Source: Pleurostoma richardsiae (Eukaryota > Ascomycota > Sordariomycetes > Calosphaeriales > Pleurostomataceae). Taken from it: 64,000 nucleotides of DNA. The stretch spans positions 579,663 through 643,662 of the forward strand of contig JANBVO010000021.1 of NCBI GenBank assembly GCA_030052745.1, written 5' to 3'. Below are positions 31,266 through 43,230 of this stretch, piece after piece; the stretch's first letter is position 1; every line of letters begins with the position of its first letter. Made by a program: the position numbers and the translations under genes. The notes below the pieces were generated by a model. That model did no database searches and had not been told where the DNA came from. It saw only the letters and a program-made list of their open reading frames with translations.

Positions 31266-34035
31266 TCACTCCATCATCTCCAAGAACTTCGACCCCCGAT
31301 CCGGACTCGCGCTCAGCCTCCCCTCCGCCACGCCGCGAAATGGCTTCGGCGGCGACAGCCCCCCAGCACCGCTGAGGTCGTCCCTCGCCTCGACGAAGTG
31401 CTCCCCGTCGCTGCCCGCCCCGTCGCTGCTCGTGAGCGAGCTGACGCTCCCCAGGCTCCTGCTCCTCCTCCGCTCCGGCGTGACCGGCCCACCACCCGTC
31501 GCGGCGGCTTTGCCGCTGCCCTCGCCGGGCTCGTCGCCCGTCAGCGGCAGGATGACCAGCCCCTTGTCGCGCTCCCGCTCGTCGACATCCTCCACCCCCG
31601 GCTGGGACTGGGCCGACTGCTGCCGCCCCGCGAGGGCCACCTCGCGCACGCTGGCGGTCCGGCTCTCGTTCAGGCTGGTCGCGCTGGCGGTGCCGCCGCC
31701 CAGATTCGCGAGCGCCGCCCCGCCGATGAAGCCCTTCTTACCTGCACCGGCGCCGCCTTCGGAGGCGGTCGTCGTCGTAGTCTGCGCGGCGGGCGAGGAC
31801 CGGGCCCGCGGCCGGGTGAAGCGCGACCGCAGCCAGTTGCGCATCTTGGAGGTGGGCGAGGCCGGGGACTCTTCCTCGGGGAGGGGAGGGGAGTGCTTCT
31901 CCGGTGAGAGGGTAGCGTCCTTGTCCTTGTCCTTCCTTTGGATCTTCTTCAGGCTGAGGATGGCGGGCAGGTGACCGCCTTGTCTGTGGCCCTCTTCGGC
32001 CTCGGTCGCGGGCTGTTCGGCCGGCTGCTCTTGGGCCGTCTCATCCCCTGTCTCGGGAACCATGACGATCTCCTTGTGCTTGTCTTTCCCTTCCTTGGCG
32101 GTGCGTTTCTTTTCCGCCTTTGCGGCCTTCTCCTCCTCCTTTCTGGCCTTCTCTTCCTGCTTCAACTCCGCACGCTTGGCCTTCTCCTCATCTTTGTTTT
32201 GCTCTGTAAATTGGTTGCGTCAGTGATCCAGTCTATTGAGCCAGTCGAGATTCACTTACCCTTAAGCTTCTTGTAGATGTCCTTGATCTCCTTGTCCCGC
32301 GCCTTCTCCGACTCGATCTCCCTCTGCTTGGCCTCCTGTTCCATCTTGAGGGCGATCTGCCTCTCCCTCTCCTCCTCGGCCTTCTCGTTGATCTCGTCCA
32401 GCACGGGCTGCACCCGCTTGGCCGCGATCTCGTCGACCTCCTTCTGGTCCATGAACCTCCCAGCCCCGATGTCCACCTTGCCGTAGTTGTCGCTCTTGCG
32501 CTGCTCGCTCCTCGCCTGCGCGGCCGCGTGCGCCTTGAGCTCCCACTCGCTCAGCATCGACGGCGCGACCATGCCCGTCTCCTTGAACACCTTCTCGTCC
32601 ATGCCCTGCAGCTGGGCCTTGACGTTCCTCTGCGCCGCCGCGAGCAGCGCCTCGCGGTCCCTCTGGCGCTTCTGCTCGTCCACCTCGACAATCTTCTCGG
32701 AGAAGAGCGACATCTGCGCGCGGATCTGCTGCGACCGCTTCCTGTCCTCGACGACCTCGCCATCACTCGAGGCGCGCCGCCGCAGCTTGTTCCGGATGCT
32801 GAACCGCCGGCCCGTCGTCGGCGACGGGGGCGTCGCGTAGTACTCCTGGAGCTCCGAGGTCTCCCTGTTCCGCTGGTGCTCCTCCTGCAGCTTGGCGAGG
32901 CGCTCCTGGGCAAGTTTATAGGCCGCTTCCTGCAGGTTGTTGAAACGCATGGGCTGCACTTCGTCTGAGGAGAACGACGCGCTGCGCCCTCGGGAGGTGC
33001 CCTCGTTCGCGAGCTTGGTCTGCTCGATGACTCGCTGTTGCTGGGTGTACATGCGCTTGGCCATTGCGACGGCGCTGGCGTGCAAACTGTCCGCGCGCTG
33101 CTTGTCTTCGGTGTCGGATCTCAGGGGCGGGTTCGACGTGAACATGCGCCTGTCCATTGTTGTGAAAGGCACCGCACCGGTCGCTTGAACGTTCGCCCTC
33201 GTTGATGCGGTGGAGGGTCGGTGGGCGGTGGTTGCGGCGCTCAGGGCAGCGCCGGTGTCGTCGCCGCCGGATTGCCTGGTGGCGACTGGCAACGTCCTAG
33301 ATCGCGGTCGCGAGCCGGCCATGGCTCCCTTGGCCGCGCGGAGCGACCTCTCGCGGTTGAGGGTGGTCAATTCAGCGGATGGAGGAGGTGATCGCTCGGT
33401 CTTGAAGGCATGGTTGGCGGCGGAGCTGCCCCACGAATTCGGAGGGGTAGGCCGGTGGTCGCTCCTGTTGGCGGCTTCGGCGGCGAGTACGGCGGCCCGG
33501 GAGCCGGCGGGAGTGCGCTCTGGCTGCCACGAGGGCGCCATCTTGTAGTCCTTGGCGAGGACGGCAGCGGCGGAGGCTGATGCGGACTTATCGGGAGTGT
33601 AGATTGGAGCAACTGCCTGGGTATTCGCCCAGCCCAGTGAGGCGGCGGCAGAGGCTGATGCGGACTTGTCCGGGGTGTAAATCGGTGGAACTTCTTGGGT
33701 ATTTGTCCAGCCTAGTGAGGCGGCTGCGCTGGCTGCGACATCGTTCTTGCCAAGGCCGACGGAAGGGTAGCTTGGCAGGTCTTGGGGTTTTGCGTACTTG
33801 AGCCGACCGGAATGTCCTATGGGTTGAGAAACGGATGATGATGAGTGAGCTTGCGACGCCTTTGAAGGGGAGGTAGGAAGGGTGACGTGAGAGGGGATTC
33901 GCATGTGAGAGTGGGTAAGATAGCGAGGGTGGGTCATGATACGGCGCGCAGGACAAAGGCGAAGGGAAGAGTCGAGTTACCTGGCGTGGAAGCTCCGGGA
34001 TGGACGGCGGTTTGGGTAGCCGAGCTGGCCGACAT
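31266..34035 (-). CDS. EIS1: Eisosome protein Eis1
   Basis: Exons 33981..34035, 32260..33816 and 31266..32203 close to 849 residues. Donors GTAACT and GTAAGT; acceptors ATAG and ACAG. The first exon joins in phase to GHSGRLKYAKPQDLPSYPS, a hallmark opening of Eis1. It is followed by repeats of the form SASAAASLGW...PIYTPDK. The middle has conserved acidic and basic blocks (EAAYKLAQERLAKLQEEHQR, a GAGRFMDQKEVDEIA region) and a long coiled coil rich in Glu/Lys/Arg (about 470-590). The C-terminal third is disordered, Ser/Pro/Ala-rich. Eis1 is a cortical component of eisosomes, the Pil1/Lsp1-lined furrows of the plasma membrane. Several earlier acceptors also keep the frame, so the precise exon 2 start is less certain than the identity. 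Confidence 0.87.
33573..33728 (-). repeat. Two-copy 78-bp tandem repeat inside EIS1
   Basis: Two imperfect 78-base units (33573..33650 and 33651..33728), seen by matching the GAGGCTGATGCGGACTT strings, encode 26-residue units beginning DKSASASAAASLGW and ending IYTP. A third, more decayed copy flanks each side at the protein level. The repeat preserves frame and may vary in copy number between strains. Confidence 0.75.
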
Positions 34036-35649
34036 GGTGTGGCTTTGCGTTCGTACGCCGAAGACGACGTGTGCGTTGTATGTACCTTGTGTGTGTGTGC
34101 GTGTGTGTTGCGTACCAATAAGGAGGCGAATGCTGTTAATTATACGAGGGTTTCAGATGCAATACGGGACGATCTCAAGCAGCTGGAGCAGATCGCATTG
34201 CACGTAGGGAGTACACGTAGGGCAGTGGATTAAGAGGATGCTAGGAATATGTGATGATGGATCCTGATTCAGCAGCTCCTGGGGAAGTAAACGAGGAAAA
34301 CGAGTGGTGGGCGGAAAGGGATGGATGGACTGATGGACTGATGGATGGTTTGGATAACTGAGAGAGAGGAGAGCAAAGTAGAGGAGAGTAGATAGGGAGG
34401 GAGGGAGACAAAGAAGGGATGGATGGATGGATGGATGGATAGAGATGATGGAGATAATATCTACAGCCTTTCGCCCTAGTACTGTCGAGTACACTACACC
34501 ACACTAGAGTGAGTAGCACTCTGCAGGAGAGTAGAGTACGTGTAGATGCTGGGGCGACGACGATGATGATGCTGGTCCCGTCTGCTCCGGTCCCAGCTGG
34601 GCGGCTGCGCCAGAGTGGGATGCGACAGCAGCAGCTGAAAGAGGGCGCTTCCTTCGTCATCGTCACCTGCCGGCAGTATGGCATGGCATGTACTGCCCCT
34701 CGCTCTTCCCACCTCGAGGTACCTCCACCAGCAGAAGGGAAGGCCCGGTCAGGAGCTGTGCAAAAGCTCGAGGTACCGTGGGAAAGTCCTACGTCATTGT
34801 GCTCTGCAGTGACGCTTTGGCTGCGACTTTGGAGGAACGCGGGCGCCGCCCCGCAAAGATCAGCCACCCCAGTCGTTAGCGTCATCGAGCTGCTCATTCC
34901 CAGTGCCGCGCCCGAGTCATGAGATGTCGGGAAGCACGCAGCACTTCGGTATCCCAGAATAGACGGCGATGCTCAGGATCAGATGATTGCTGTACATAAT
35001 TGTACATAACAGAAGGGTGCATTCTGGCAGTATTCGAGGACTTGGTCGCTCCAGTCTCAATGCTTGATGAAGAGAGGAAGAGAAGAGAAGAAGTTGTGGT
35101 TCATCTCAGCTCATCGACGTGATGGATGATCCTGGGAGTAATGCAGTAATAGCATAGACGGACTATCGAGCACACCGCCTGCCTACTCATGCGCGGCCGC
35201 CGGATCCGGGACTTGAAAATGCGGGCCTTACCCACCGTCCCTGGTCCCTGAATGGACCAGCAAGCAATTGAGCTGCCCAGCTCAGTGCACGTCGAGAGAG
35301 TGAAGCTATTCCCAGACTTCTATGTGCAGTCGCAACGTCACGTGCCAAGCCAAGTAAGGATTATATCGTACGAGGCAGTAACTACAGATCCTCACCGCTC
35401 CAGGGGCAGATATCTCAGCGCGGCAACTATCTGCGGTGCCGTTGGTTACAACAGGGGTTCTAGATGCTCCAAAATCTGACGTGTCGCTCGCATGTGCGGC
35501 AAGTCCCTAGAGCAGCATAATCCCTAGAGATTCGAAGCGAGCGCCAGTCGCCCGTAAATACCCTGCATGCCCGCAACGTGCAACTCTCTCTTGAGCATCT
35601 CTGCCTCATCCCAGTATCCGAAATCGGAGATAGAGGTGACAAGACCGTG
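34036..35649. promoter_or_regulatory. Divergent region upstream of EIS1 and the phosphatase gene
   Basis: About 1.6 kb. On the minus strand 34320..34440 is pyrimidine-rich (including the CCAT repeats below), as expected for an EIS1 promoter. ORFs such as 34241..34897 minus are low-complexity and not protein-like. Nothing else recognised. Confidence 0.45.
34417..34440 (+). repeat. (GGAT)6 microsatellite
   Basis: Six perfect GGAT units in a G/A-rich promoter tract, with looser GGAT/GGACT units nearby (34318..34350). Confidence 0.9.
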
Positions 35650-36983
35650 ATGACAGTACTCAAAAGCCAGGAGGCTCTCACCAAGGACGCCGACGGCGCC
35701 GAGGTATCCCTGTCCGGCAACCGCGCAGACCGCGACGCCTTCGAGCGCATCCTCAACTTTCGCGATGTCGGCGCCACCGTCAATACCTTCCTCGGGCGCA
35801 AGTCAGTACCGGCCACCACACACTCGAGAAAGGCACCTAAGACTGACATCCCCCATCCAAAAGACTGGTCCGGGAGTCCCTCCTCTACCGCTCCGCCCGC
35901 CCCGACGAGGCCACGCCCGCCGACCGCCGGCTGCTGCGCGACGGGCTCGGCGTGCGGGCCGTCATCGACCTGCGCACCCACACGGAGCACCTCAGCAAGG
36001 AGGAGCGGCGGCGCGCCGACCCGGCAGCGGCCGCGGCCGGCGAGCCGCTGCAGATCCCGGGCGTGCGGTACCTGGAGATCAAGGTCACGGGCCGGGCGTT
36101 TGAGAGGTTCCTGCTGAGCCAGCTGGGGTGGATCAGTTTCCTGTAGGTGCATGTCCCTCCCTCCTCTCTCCTCTTGGATGCCCGAGACTTGAGTGAAGCA
36201 AGTCGCTGTTTTGCGTCTGCGTCGGTGAGATGAGCGAGTGGATACAGGGGGAGAGAGGCGAACATCCAGGCCGTCTCTTTGAATCCAGCGGTGATCCGGA
36301 TTTGGGCTGACGATGTGCAAAACCCGCCCTTCCAATAGCCGCTTCCTCTTCCTCTTCGTCCTCGGCTACCGCATGCCCGCCGTCTCCATCATCGGCCGCG
36401 AGGTGATGCGGCCCCGCGGTCTCCTCGGCCTCGGGACCGACACTCTCGACCAGTCAGGCGCCGAGATCGCCGAGGTAAGAAGAGACTTTCCCTATTCTTA
36501 CGTCTGCTATGTTCAATCTTTCTACCCCCCTTCCCCCAACTAGCTCTCTTATTCGCTATCTGCGCTTCTATGACCTCTCACCACAATCTGACACCCCCGC
36601 AGGCCCTAACAGCCCTCCTGGACCCCTCCTCCCTCCCGGCCGTCATCCACTGCACCCAGGGCAAGGACCGCACCGGCCTGCTCGCCGCCCTCGTCCTCCT
36701 CGCCCTCGGCCCCGGCGCCGTGCCCCTCCCCGCCATCGAGCACGACTACCGCCTGACCGACGCCGCGCTCGCCCGCCAGGAGTCCCCCCGCGAGCGCGCC
36801 GCCCGCATCGCCGAGATCCGCGAGATCGGCCTCCCGGACGACTTCGGCGGCACCGTGCCCGGGTTCGTCCGGGGCCTGGCCGCCCACCTCGAGGGCAGGT
36901 ACGGCGGCGTCGAGGCGTACCTGGACGGGATCGGGTTCGGCGAGGGGCAGAGGGGGAGGCTGAGGGAGAGGTTTCTCTACTGA
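35650..36983 (+). CDS. Tyr_phosphatase3-type (HCxxGKDR) protein/lipid phosphatase
   Basis: Exons 35650..35801, 35864..36142, 36339..36474 and 36603..36983 give 315 residues. Donors GTCAGT, GTAGGT, GTAAGA; acceptors AAAG, ATAG, GCAG. Near the N-terminus ILNFRDVG begins the phosphatase fold (about residue 38), followed by LLYRSARPDEAT and VIDLRTHTEH blocks. The active-site P-loop is HCTQGKDRTG at residues 205-214, with C206 as nucleophile, R212 as anion-binding residue, and K210-D211 in place of the usual protein-tyrosine phosphatase residues. This HCxxGKDR signature marks the family of bacterial LipA/MptpB-like enzymes, which hydrolyse phosphotyrosine and phosphoinositides. Fungal substrates are unknown. 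The third helix includes LTDAALARQESPRERAARIA. No signal peptide or membrane segment, so probably cytosolic. Confidence 0.84.
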
Positions 36984-37454
36984 TTCTCACCAGGATCCGG
37001 GGGGGAGGGGACTTGGCTCAGAGGACGGGGGGTGTTCATTGTCTCCATATATGAGCGAGTATATATATCATGACTTCTACCGTTGCCTACCCTTAGATCA
37101 GGATGGGTTTGGCCTGGCTAGAAGCAGAACAACAAAAACATAGACAGCGTCAGCAACAGCCGGATCTCATAGAAAACAGATCATAGAGATGAATGCCATG
37201 GTCATAGGCAGCATAATTCAGAATCGATAAACCGGTCCATGTGTATTCAAAGGGTATGTGCAGCCATATACGGACAAACCCATAAAGCACGTCTCCAACC
37301 CAATTTGCGCCCCAGCGCCGCCGCCAAATCCGGCCATCCAGAATGATGCCCTCCGCCCGATACCGATCCAGCCCAGGTAAAGAAGAAACATATATAGCCG
37401 TATATAACACCCATTTTTGAAGCGCGGGGATGCAGATCATTACTCCTGACAATG
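36984..37454. other. Convergent intergenic region
   Basis: About 470 bases of 3' sequence. A 102-codon minus-strand ORF (37150..37458) just past the SCAP stop has no known features and is probably in the 3' untranslated region. Confidence 0.5.
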
Positions 37455-40400
37455 TCATAGATGCCGATGCCTCGAGGCGCCGGCTGATTTCCTCCTCCTG
37501 CTCGATAGGCTCAGGTTCTGCGCGTCGTTCCGGTCGTCCGAACTCTCGAACCTCTCATGGCCCACTGTCACCACCTTGACGATATTCCCGAAGCCGACGG
37601 CCACGGTACCCGAGCCCACTCGCACCACAGGGCCAAGTTCGGAGATAATCAGTCCTCCTTCCTCCCCTGGTCCTTTAAGCGGCCGCGTCTCACGGTTCTC
37701 CTCGCCTTCAAGCTGTGACACGACCCAGACCTCCCACTCGTCTTCGGTACCCTTGGGTTGCGACTCAGAACCAGTTCGGACGCCGCGCCGCCGGAGGCCG
37801 CTTGTTACTGTTGGGCTGCTCGGCTGCTCCGTCTTTCTCCTGATGCCGACGATGCAACCACTAGGGAGAGCCTCCCACATGCCAGGGTCGGATATACGAC
37901 GTTTGACCTCCCTAGTGTTAGTCCAGGGGCAGCATGACCGAGTCGTTGGAGCGGAGATGTCGCAGAAACAGATGGTGCCACCCTCGCGGTCTGGGAGATA
38001 CGTCTGGAGGACACAGTCGCCGGACTCTAGGCTTGTATAGACCAGGGTCAAGGACCCTAAGCCGGAGGTACCTGCCTGGGTCTGCCTCCGTGACGAGTGC
38101 AGGTATTGGAGAGACTTTGGTTTGATAGGCTCAGTCTGGAAGCTGTGAATGATGCGGGACGTGCGTAGATCTATCAGATCTACGCCCTGCGAGCGGACAA
38201 CAAGGTAAGACGCGAAGGCTGAGAGTGGCAAAATTGCCTGCGTATCCCTCTCATCCCGACGAGGGAGCTTGATCTCCTCCGATATCCAGCTCTCATTTTG
38301 ATGCGTAACGCGGTGAATACATCCGCGTCTGGAGAGGGTGAGGATCGATGTGCGGGGATGCAGTTGACTCGAAGTCGCTGGAGACGAAGTTAACACTCTG
38401 GCTATGCATACGACGTTGACCGGCGCAGAAGGGGACAGGATATTCAACTAACGTTTCTCTGCAAGAGACACCGCACACACTAGAGGTGTCTTGCAGACCA
38501 CATATTCAGCTGAATCACCTTCTTCAGTTGCAAGTTCAACCATGGTCCCGTTCCTCCGCACAATGATCACTGAATATATCTTGCCGCCTTTCCTCGAGGG
38601 GCCAAATAAGAAGGTAACGGGCTTTTGGCCGTATAAGTCCACAGCCATCGACGGACCCCAGCGTTGATCTCGCAGGTTCCAAAGTCGCACTCTGTAGTTT
38701 GAGAGGAGCGCCATCCACTCAGACTCGTCGTCGATGGCCACGGCGAGAACAGGAAAGAGATCCTCGACCATAGTCCGCGGACTCGCGATGACATGGCTCG
38801 CAAATCCGAAGCGCACGTTCCAGACGCGAATTGTTCTATCCAGTCCCACGGAAACGATATGACCATCTGGTGAGGCCGAGAGCATCGCGACGTCCAGCGC
38901 ATGCCCACGGGAGAGGGATTTTACAGATAGCAACGGTTCGTCGTCAGTGTCTTCCTCGGTCTTGGATTGGGCTAGCTCATCCCAAAGCAGGTAGTTCATG
39001 AGGAGACGCACAGCGAGGACGACGACAAGAACGGTGACAATGAAGGGCGTAAGCTGGTGACGTAAAAAGTCATATAAGGCGGGGAGAAAGCGTCTTTCCC
39101 GCGCCGGCACACGGTTGGACCCTTTGAGAACGACCACCAGGGGGTCGCATACCCTAGCGACATAGCTGTTTGCCCAGGGTTTGATGGTGCGGATTACCTC
39201 GCGAGCTGTCTCGTGGTCCTGCAGACGAAGCCAGGAGTTCGGGCTCCGAGCTTGATGGATCTGCCTGAGAGCTGGAGACGGGGATCGGATACCATCCTCC
39301 GTCTTCCAGATGATATGGAACAGGCTGCTCAAACTACCTACCGTGTGCTCGTTTTCGAAGAAATGCCACTGCGCCATCAGGACAAAGCCAACCATAATAA
39401 TGGTCCCGGCAATTCGAGTTGATAGTGCGATCTTCCCCTGGAAAAAAGCGTCCGTCCAAGGCCGCGTTTGGGTTTCGGGAGACCCATTGCTGTTATATCT
39501 CGTAGATGTCTTCTCGAATGCGTCGCTAAGTTCTGTCCTGCGGACGTCGACGCTTAGAACGGCGAGGAAGAACGTCGAGAGGTAGAAGAAGTCGAAAATG
39601 ATGGCAATGGCGGCAAAGATGCAAAACGCTGCGACGCCGGGAGATACGACTTTTGACAGCCCCCACAGTATTAGGAGATTTTGCAAGACGCTCGCAAGAG
39701 CGACGTGACCCGTCTCGCCGAAAGCCTGGCCGATCCGGCTGCTCGTATTGTGGTCTGGGGAGGTCATTATGACCGCGTTGATCAGTCGGAAGATGTTTTC
39801 GAGACTCATGGCTAGGATGACGAGGGGATAAGCGGCTCGAGGAATCCTTGAGAGGTCGATCATGAAGATGGCGCATATTGTTAGGCTGGACAAGATAGAC
39901 AGAGCGATCTGAGTGATGACTGTGACAATCAGCCCAAACTTCGACTTCACCGCCCGTATCCGAGACAGGCTCAAAGAGAAGTAAATAACGGTCAGGGCAT
40001 AAGCCAATGTGAGGACCAATTTATCTTGTAGCGAGATCGGGCGGAACTGGAACTCGTAGAGCTGACTTCCTCCGCGTATTCCATCTTCTTGGATGATGTC
40101 CCATTTATCTGATGGTCGGCTCGCGAGAGCCTCTGCTTTCCTGTGCCATTGCCGTCCCACAGGCGAGTCGCGAAGGTGGATCAGCGTGACAACTAGGGTG
40201 TCCGCGGCAACGAGCCGACGGTTCTCGAAACGCTTCCCGCTGAAGACGATAGAGTGCCGAAGCGTCACGTTGGCATTTGTCAACTGGTTTTTCTTCTCGT
40301 TGACCGTCGCTAATATGTCGGGATCATGGGCAATCGTATCGGCGTCGCAGGACCAGTAGAGGAGCGGCGAGTGAAAGAACCAGGACTGATTCGTCAATCC

Positions 40401-40953
40401 ATTGATGACGTGGAATTGGTCCCTGTCGGCAGGCTCTAGATCAAGTGCCGGGTCGACCAAGGTGACGGATCTTGGGGGCTGTCGTGGGCTAAAGTTTCGC
40501 GTAGGTCCCAAAAGCTCGTTCTGCAGTTCCAGCGTACGTAAAAGTACGTCCCGATCGAGGGCTTCCATGTAGCTTCCGTGCACCCAGAGAGTATGCATGA
40601 TCACATCAGGCTCGACCTTGGCGGGTTCGTCAAGTTTCTGCGCGTCAGTCCAGACATGGCGGGGAATATTCGAAGCGCCATTTGTGAAGTCAGTTGTGTA
40701 GAGATACGGAAAAGGATATATGAGGATTGCAGCAACCGCCACGGATATCAAGAGAGTCGTAAGGGCATGACGGGCTGCATATTTTCCATAGCGAGTCAGG
40801 GCACTTCGCAGAGGATGGTTCGGCGCAAGGACGGGCGCCTCGGTGGTCCTTCACACAATGTCAATGCCACTCTGTCATTGGGATAATACACCATAGGAGT
40901 CAAAGAAAGGAGTGGACGCACCCTCTGAGCGGGTAGAGGAGGTACCAGATCAT
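37455..40953 (-). CDS. SCP1: SREBP cleavage-activating protein (SCAP/Scp1), sterol-sensing domain and WD40
   Basis: Exons 40922..40953, 38453..40848 and 37455..38401 close to 1124 residues. Exon 1 (MIWYLLYPLRG) joins to TTEAPVLAPNHPLRSALTRYG, the usual fungal SCAP opening, then a first membrane segment at about 43-60. A large ER-lumenal loop with N-glycosylation sequons (NQS, NVT) follows. Five membrane segments of the sterol-sensing domain span about 300-460 (for example ILSSLTICAIFMIDLSRIPR and FDFFYLSTFFLAVLSVDVRR). Another segment lies near 620, then WD40 repeats from about 680 to the end (SPDGHIVSVGLDRTIRVWNV). SCAP holds SREBP in the ER and escorts it for cleavage when sterol or oxygen is low. 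Intron 2 is only 51 bases (GTTAGT to ATAG) and removes an in-frame TAG. Confidence 0.9.
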
Positions 40954-43230
40954 CACCACAAAGCCTACCAACAGAGTTGGGCAGCCAGACAGAAAACGAA
41001 GACAGCTGGCGATGGCAGTAGGACCCTCATAGTCGAAAGCGAATAATGGTCGCTCAGCGCAAACTACGTCGTTTGGGGAGGCGGAACATGCCGTGTGCGA
41101 TCGGGGCTTTCTGTTTAGTCAGAGTTGACGACTTTTCCCAGAGCGAGGGCCGTGGGCACCGCCCTGCTTCCCTCGTCACAAATTCCAGTTGGGCTGAAAG
41201 CCGAAGCTCCGGCTTGGTTGGTTCAACAGGATGCGAGATAAGATGCAAGATCGCGCAAGCGGGGCTGGTCGAGATTAAAACGCAAGACAAGAAGACGCCT
41301 CGCTGAGCGTAACCTGCTGTGTCGAGCTGCTGGCGTGGACCGCTAGCCCGCGAAGTGGAATGAACAACGCAGGGCGGCGAGGAGCAGGAATCGGGGCGCG
41401 GTGTATTGCTCGGGTTGGCTGGAGCGAGCCCGTACTGATGTGACGGGGTGACGGTCGGAGTCCGACAAGACGATGGGAACCCAAAGCGATTGCGAATGTT
41501 GGGACTGCAGGACAAAGTGTCGATAGCGCGCGCAGATCTGCGTTTTCTCTCGGGACTCTGGCCAGGTGGTTGCGCTAGACGAGGCACGGTGGCCGCCTGT
41601 GGTTGGCACGGACCAAGCTCCTGTGGGCGTGAAACTGGAGACTGTGCGATGACGACGTGGGTATGCGGGCGATCGCTAGGCTGACTGACGATGCGGAAGC
41701 TAACTCTGCTTCCCCATCTCCTGGGACCTTGCTAGATCTGTGTAGCGTCGCCCGATCCTCTCGTGTCTGAGTTTTCTCGCCAGGTGAGGGCGAGGGCGCA
41801 TTGGCACACGGATTGGAACAGCGAAGAGCGGGAGGGAGGCACTACTAGAGAAGCGCGTTCGAGATGACGCCGGCAAGGTGCGATATGGAACGCGGTGCAG
41901 GAACAACAGGCATGAAACGGGAGCTGTCGAGGACTTCGGGCAGCGCGAGACTCGAGTGACGCGGAATGGCTGGACTAGGCCGATGCATCAAAACGATAGA
42001 CCTGAAATGAACGGGACCAAGCGGGGAATGCTGCGATGCAGAAAGACGCAAAAGGGTCGGATCGATCAGGGCAATAAATATATGAACGGGAATCTGAGGC
42101 TAGAAATAAAAGCATGTGTTGATGTTCGAGAGGCGATAGAGACCAGATATCGACGGACGGCAGCATGTGATGGATGGCGAGGGCGCGCGTGTGTGCGTTG
42201 GCTGCTGCCGGGTCGAGGTCGGTCGGTGTGGACAGATTTTGAATGAAATGGAGGGAGGATGGGAAAGGAAAAATTACCAGGTAGGGCGAGAGCACTTCTG
42301 CATAACCTTAAAACGGCAGTAGCTGCGAATTGCCATGCCATGCATGAACAGGTCGCACCTTTTGATTCTGCCTCTTCATCTCATCTCCTTCGTCCATCCC
42401 ACCCTTCCCTGGCGCCCACACAGTCCAGGGTGCCTAAGGTAGAAGAAGAACAGGAGACGAGACGCTCCCGACCTTCCTCATCGCTGGTGGATGGCGCCGC
42501 CCGTCATTATCGTTCGATTGACTGATGGCGCTTGCCAATAGTGGCCGCAGCCCACGGCCCGAAAGCTTCATCAGACGTTCCTGTTCGCTCCTCTTCCATC
42601 CTCCCTGCAAGGGAGACGAGGCAAGCCTGAGCGGCAGGCGGTGACAACCGGCGACACGGACACGAACACGGACACACCAAGGGAAAAACTCGTGGGATCG
42701 CCATTGATTGTGCCGTTTTGGCATGAGAGCGCGCGCGCACACCTGAAGAGACCGGAGTCGACAAGGCAGGCAGTTTCAGGACAGCGAGCAGAGCTGGATC
42801 TATCCATCTATTATATCCTCGTGCAGCGTCTCTACCAAATTTCCCCTTTCCTCACCAGCGTCCCCGTTCAGGCCGAGACCAGCGACATTCTGGTCCTCTG
42901 GAAAAGTGCCTACGACGTCGGAATCAGCTGTTTTTCTCGCCAAGTCAGGCCATTTCTGATGCCTCTGACCGCATTCTTTTCTCCGATTGGCGAAATTCCA
43001 GTGACCAGCCCGCGCCCCGCAGCGATCCTCTGCCGACCGCCCTGACCTGTGCTTCCAGAGGACTACCACACTGGCACACACCCTCGCCAGCAGAGCTGAG
43101 GAGAACCACAGATAGTTAAACAGACCTCCAGGAGCAGGCGAGGCTCCTGCTGGTTCGCAACGACAAGGCATCCGCGAGGCTGGCGCCGCTGGCTTGCTGC
43201 CCGCCTCGGAGTCTCTCCGACGTCACCGCC
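40954..43230. promoter_or_regulatory. Divergent intergenic region between SCAP and JMJD7-like genes
   Basis: About 2.3 kb. Just upstream of the SCAP ATG the frame stays open for 30 codons or so (includes GPTAIASCLRFLSGCPTLL), but no in-frame ATG precedes it, so I keep the family-typical start. The rest has short ORFs on both strands with no domain. Presumably promoters and long leaders. Confidence 0.45.

Noticed and set aside
37150-37458. 102-codon ORF at the 3' side of SCAP
   Set aside because: Overlaps the SCAP stop by four bases in another frame and lacks any family feature; likely 3' untranslated region.
38448-38450. In-frame TAG inside the sterol sensor, suggesting a pseudogene or readthrough
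   Set aside because: A 51-base intron with good splice ends removes it in phase and joins two halves of one WD40 region, so a working gene is the simpler reading.
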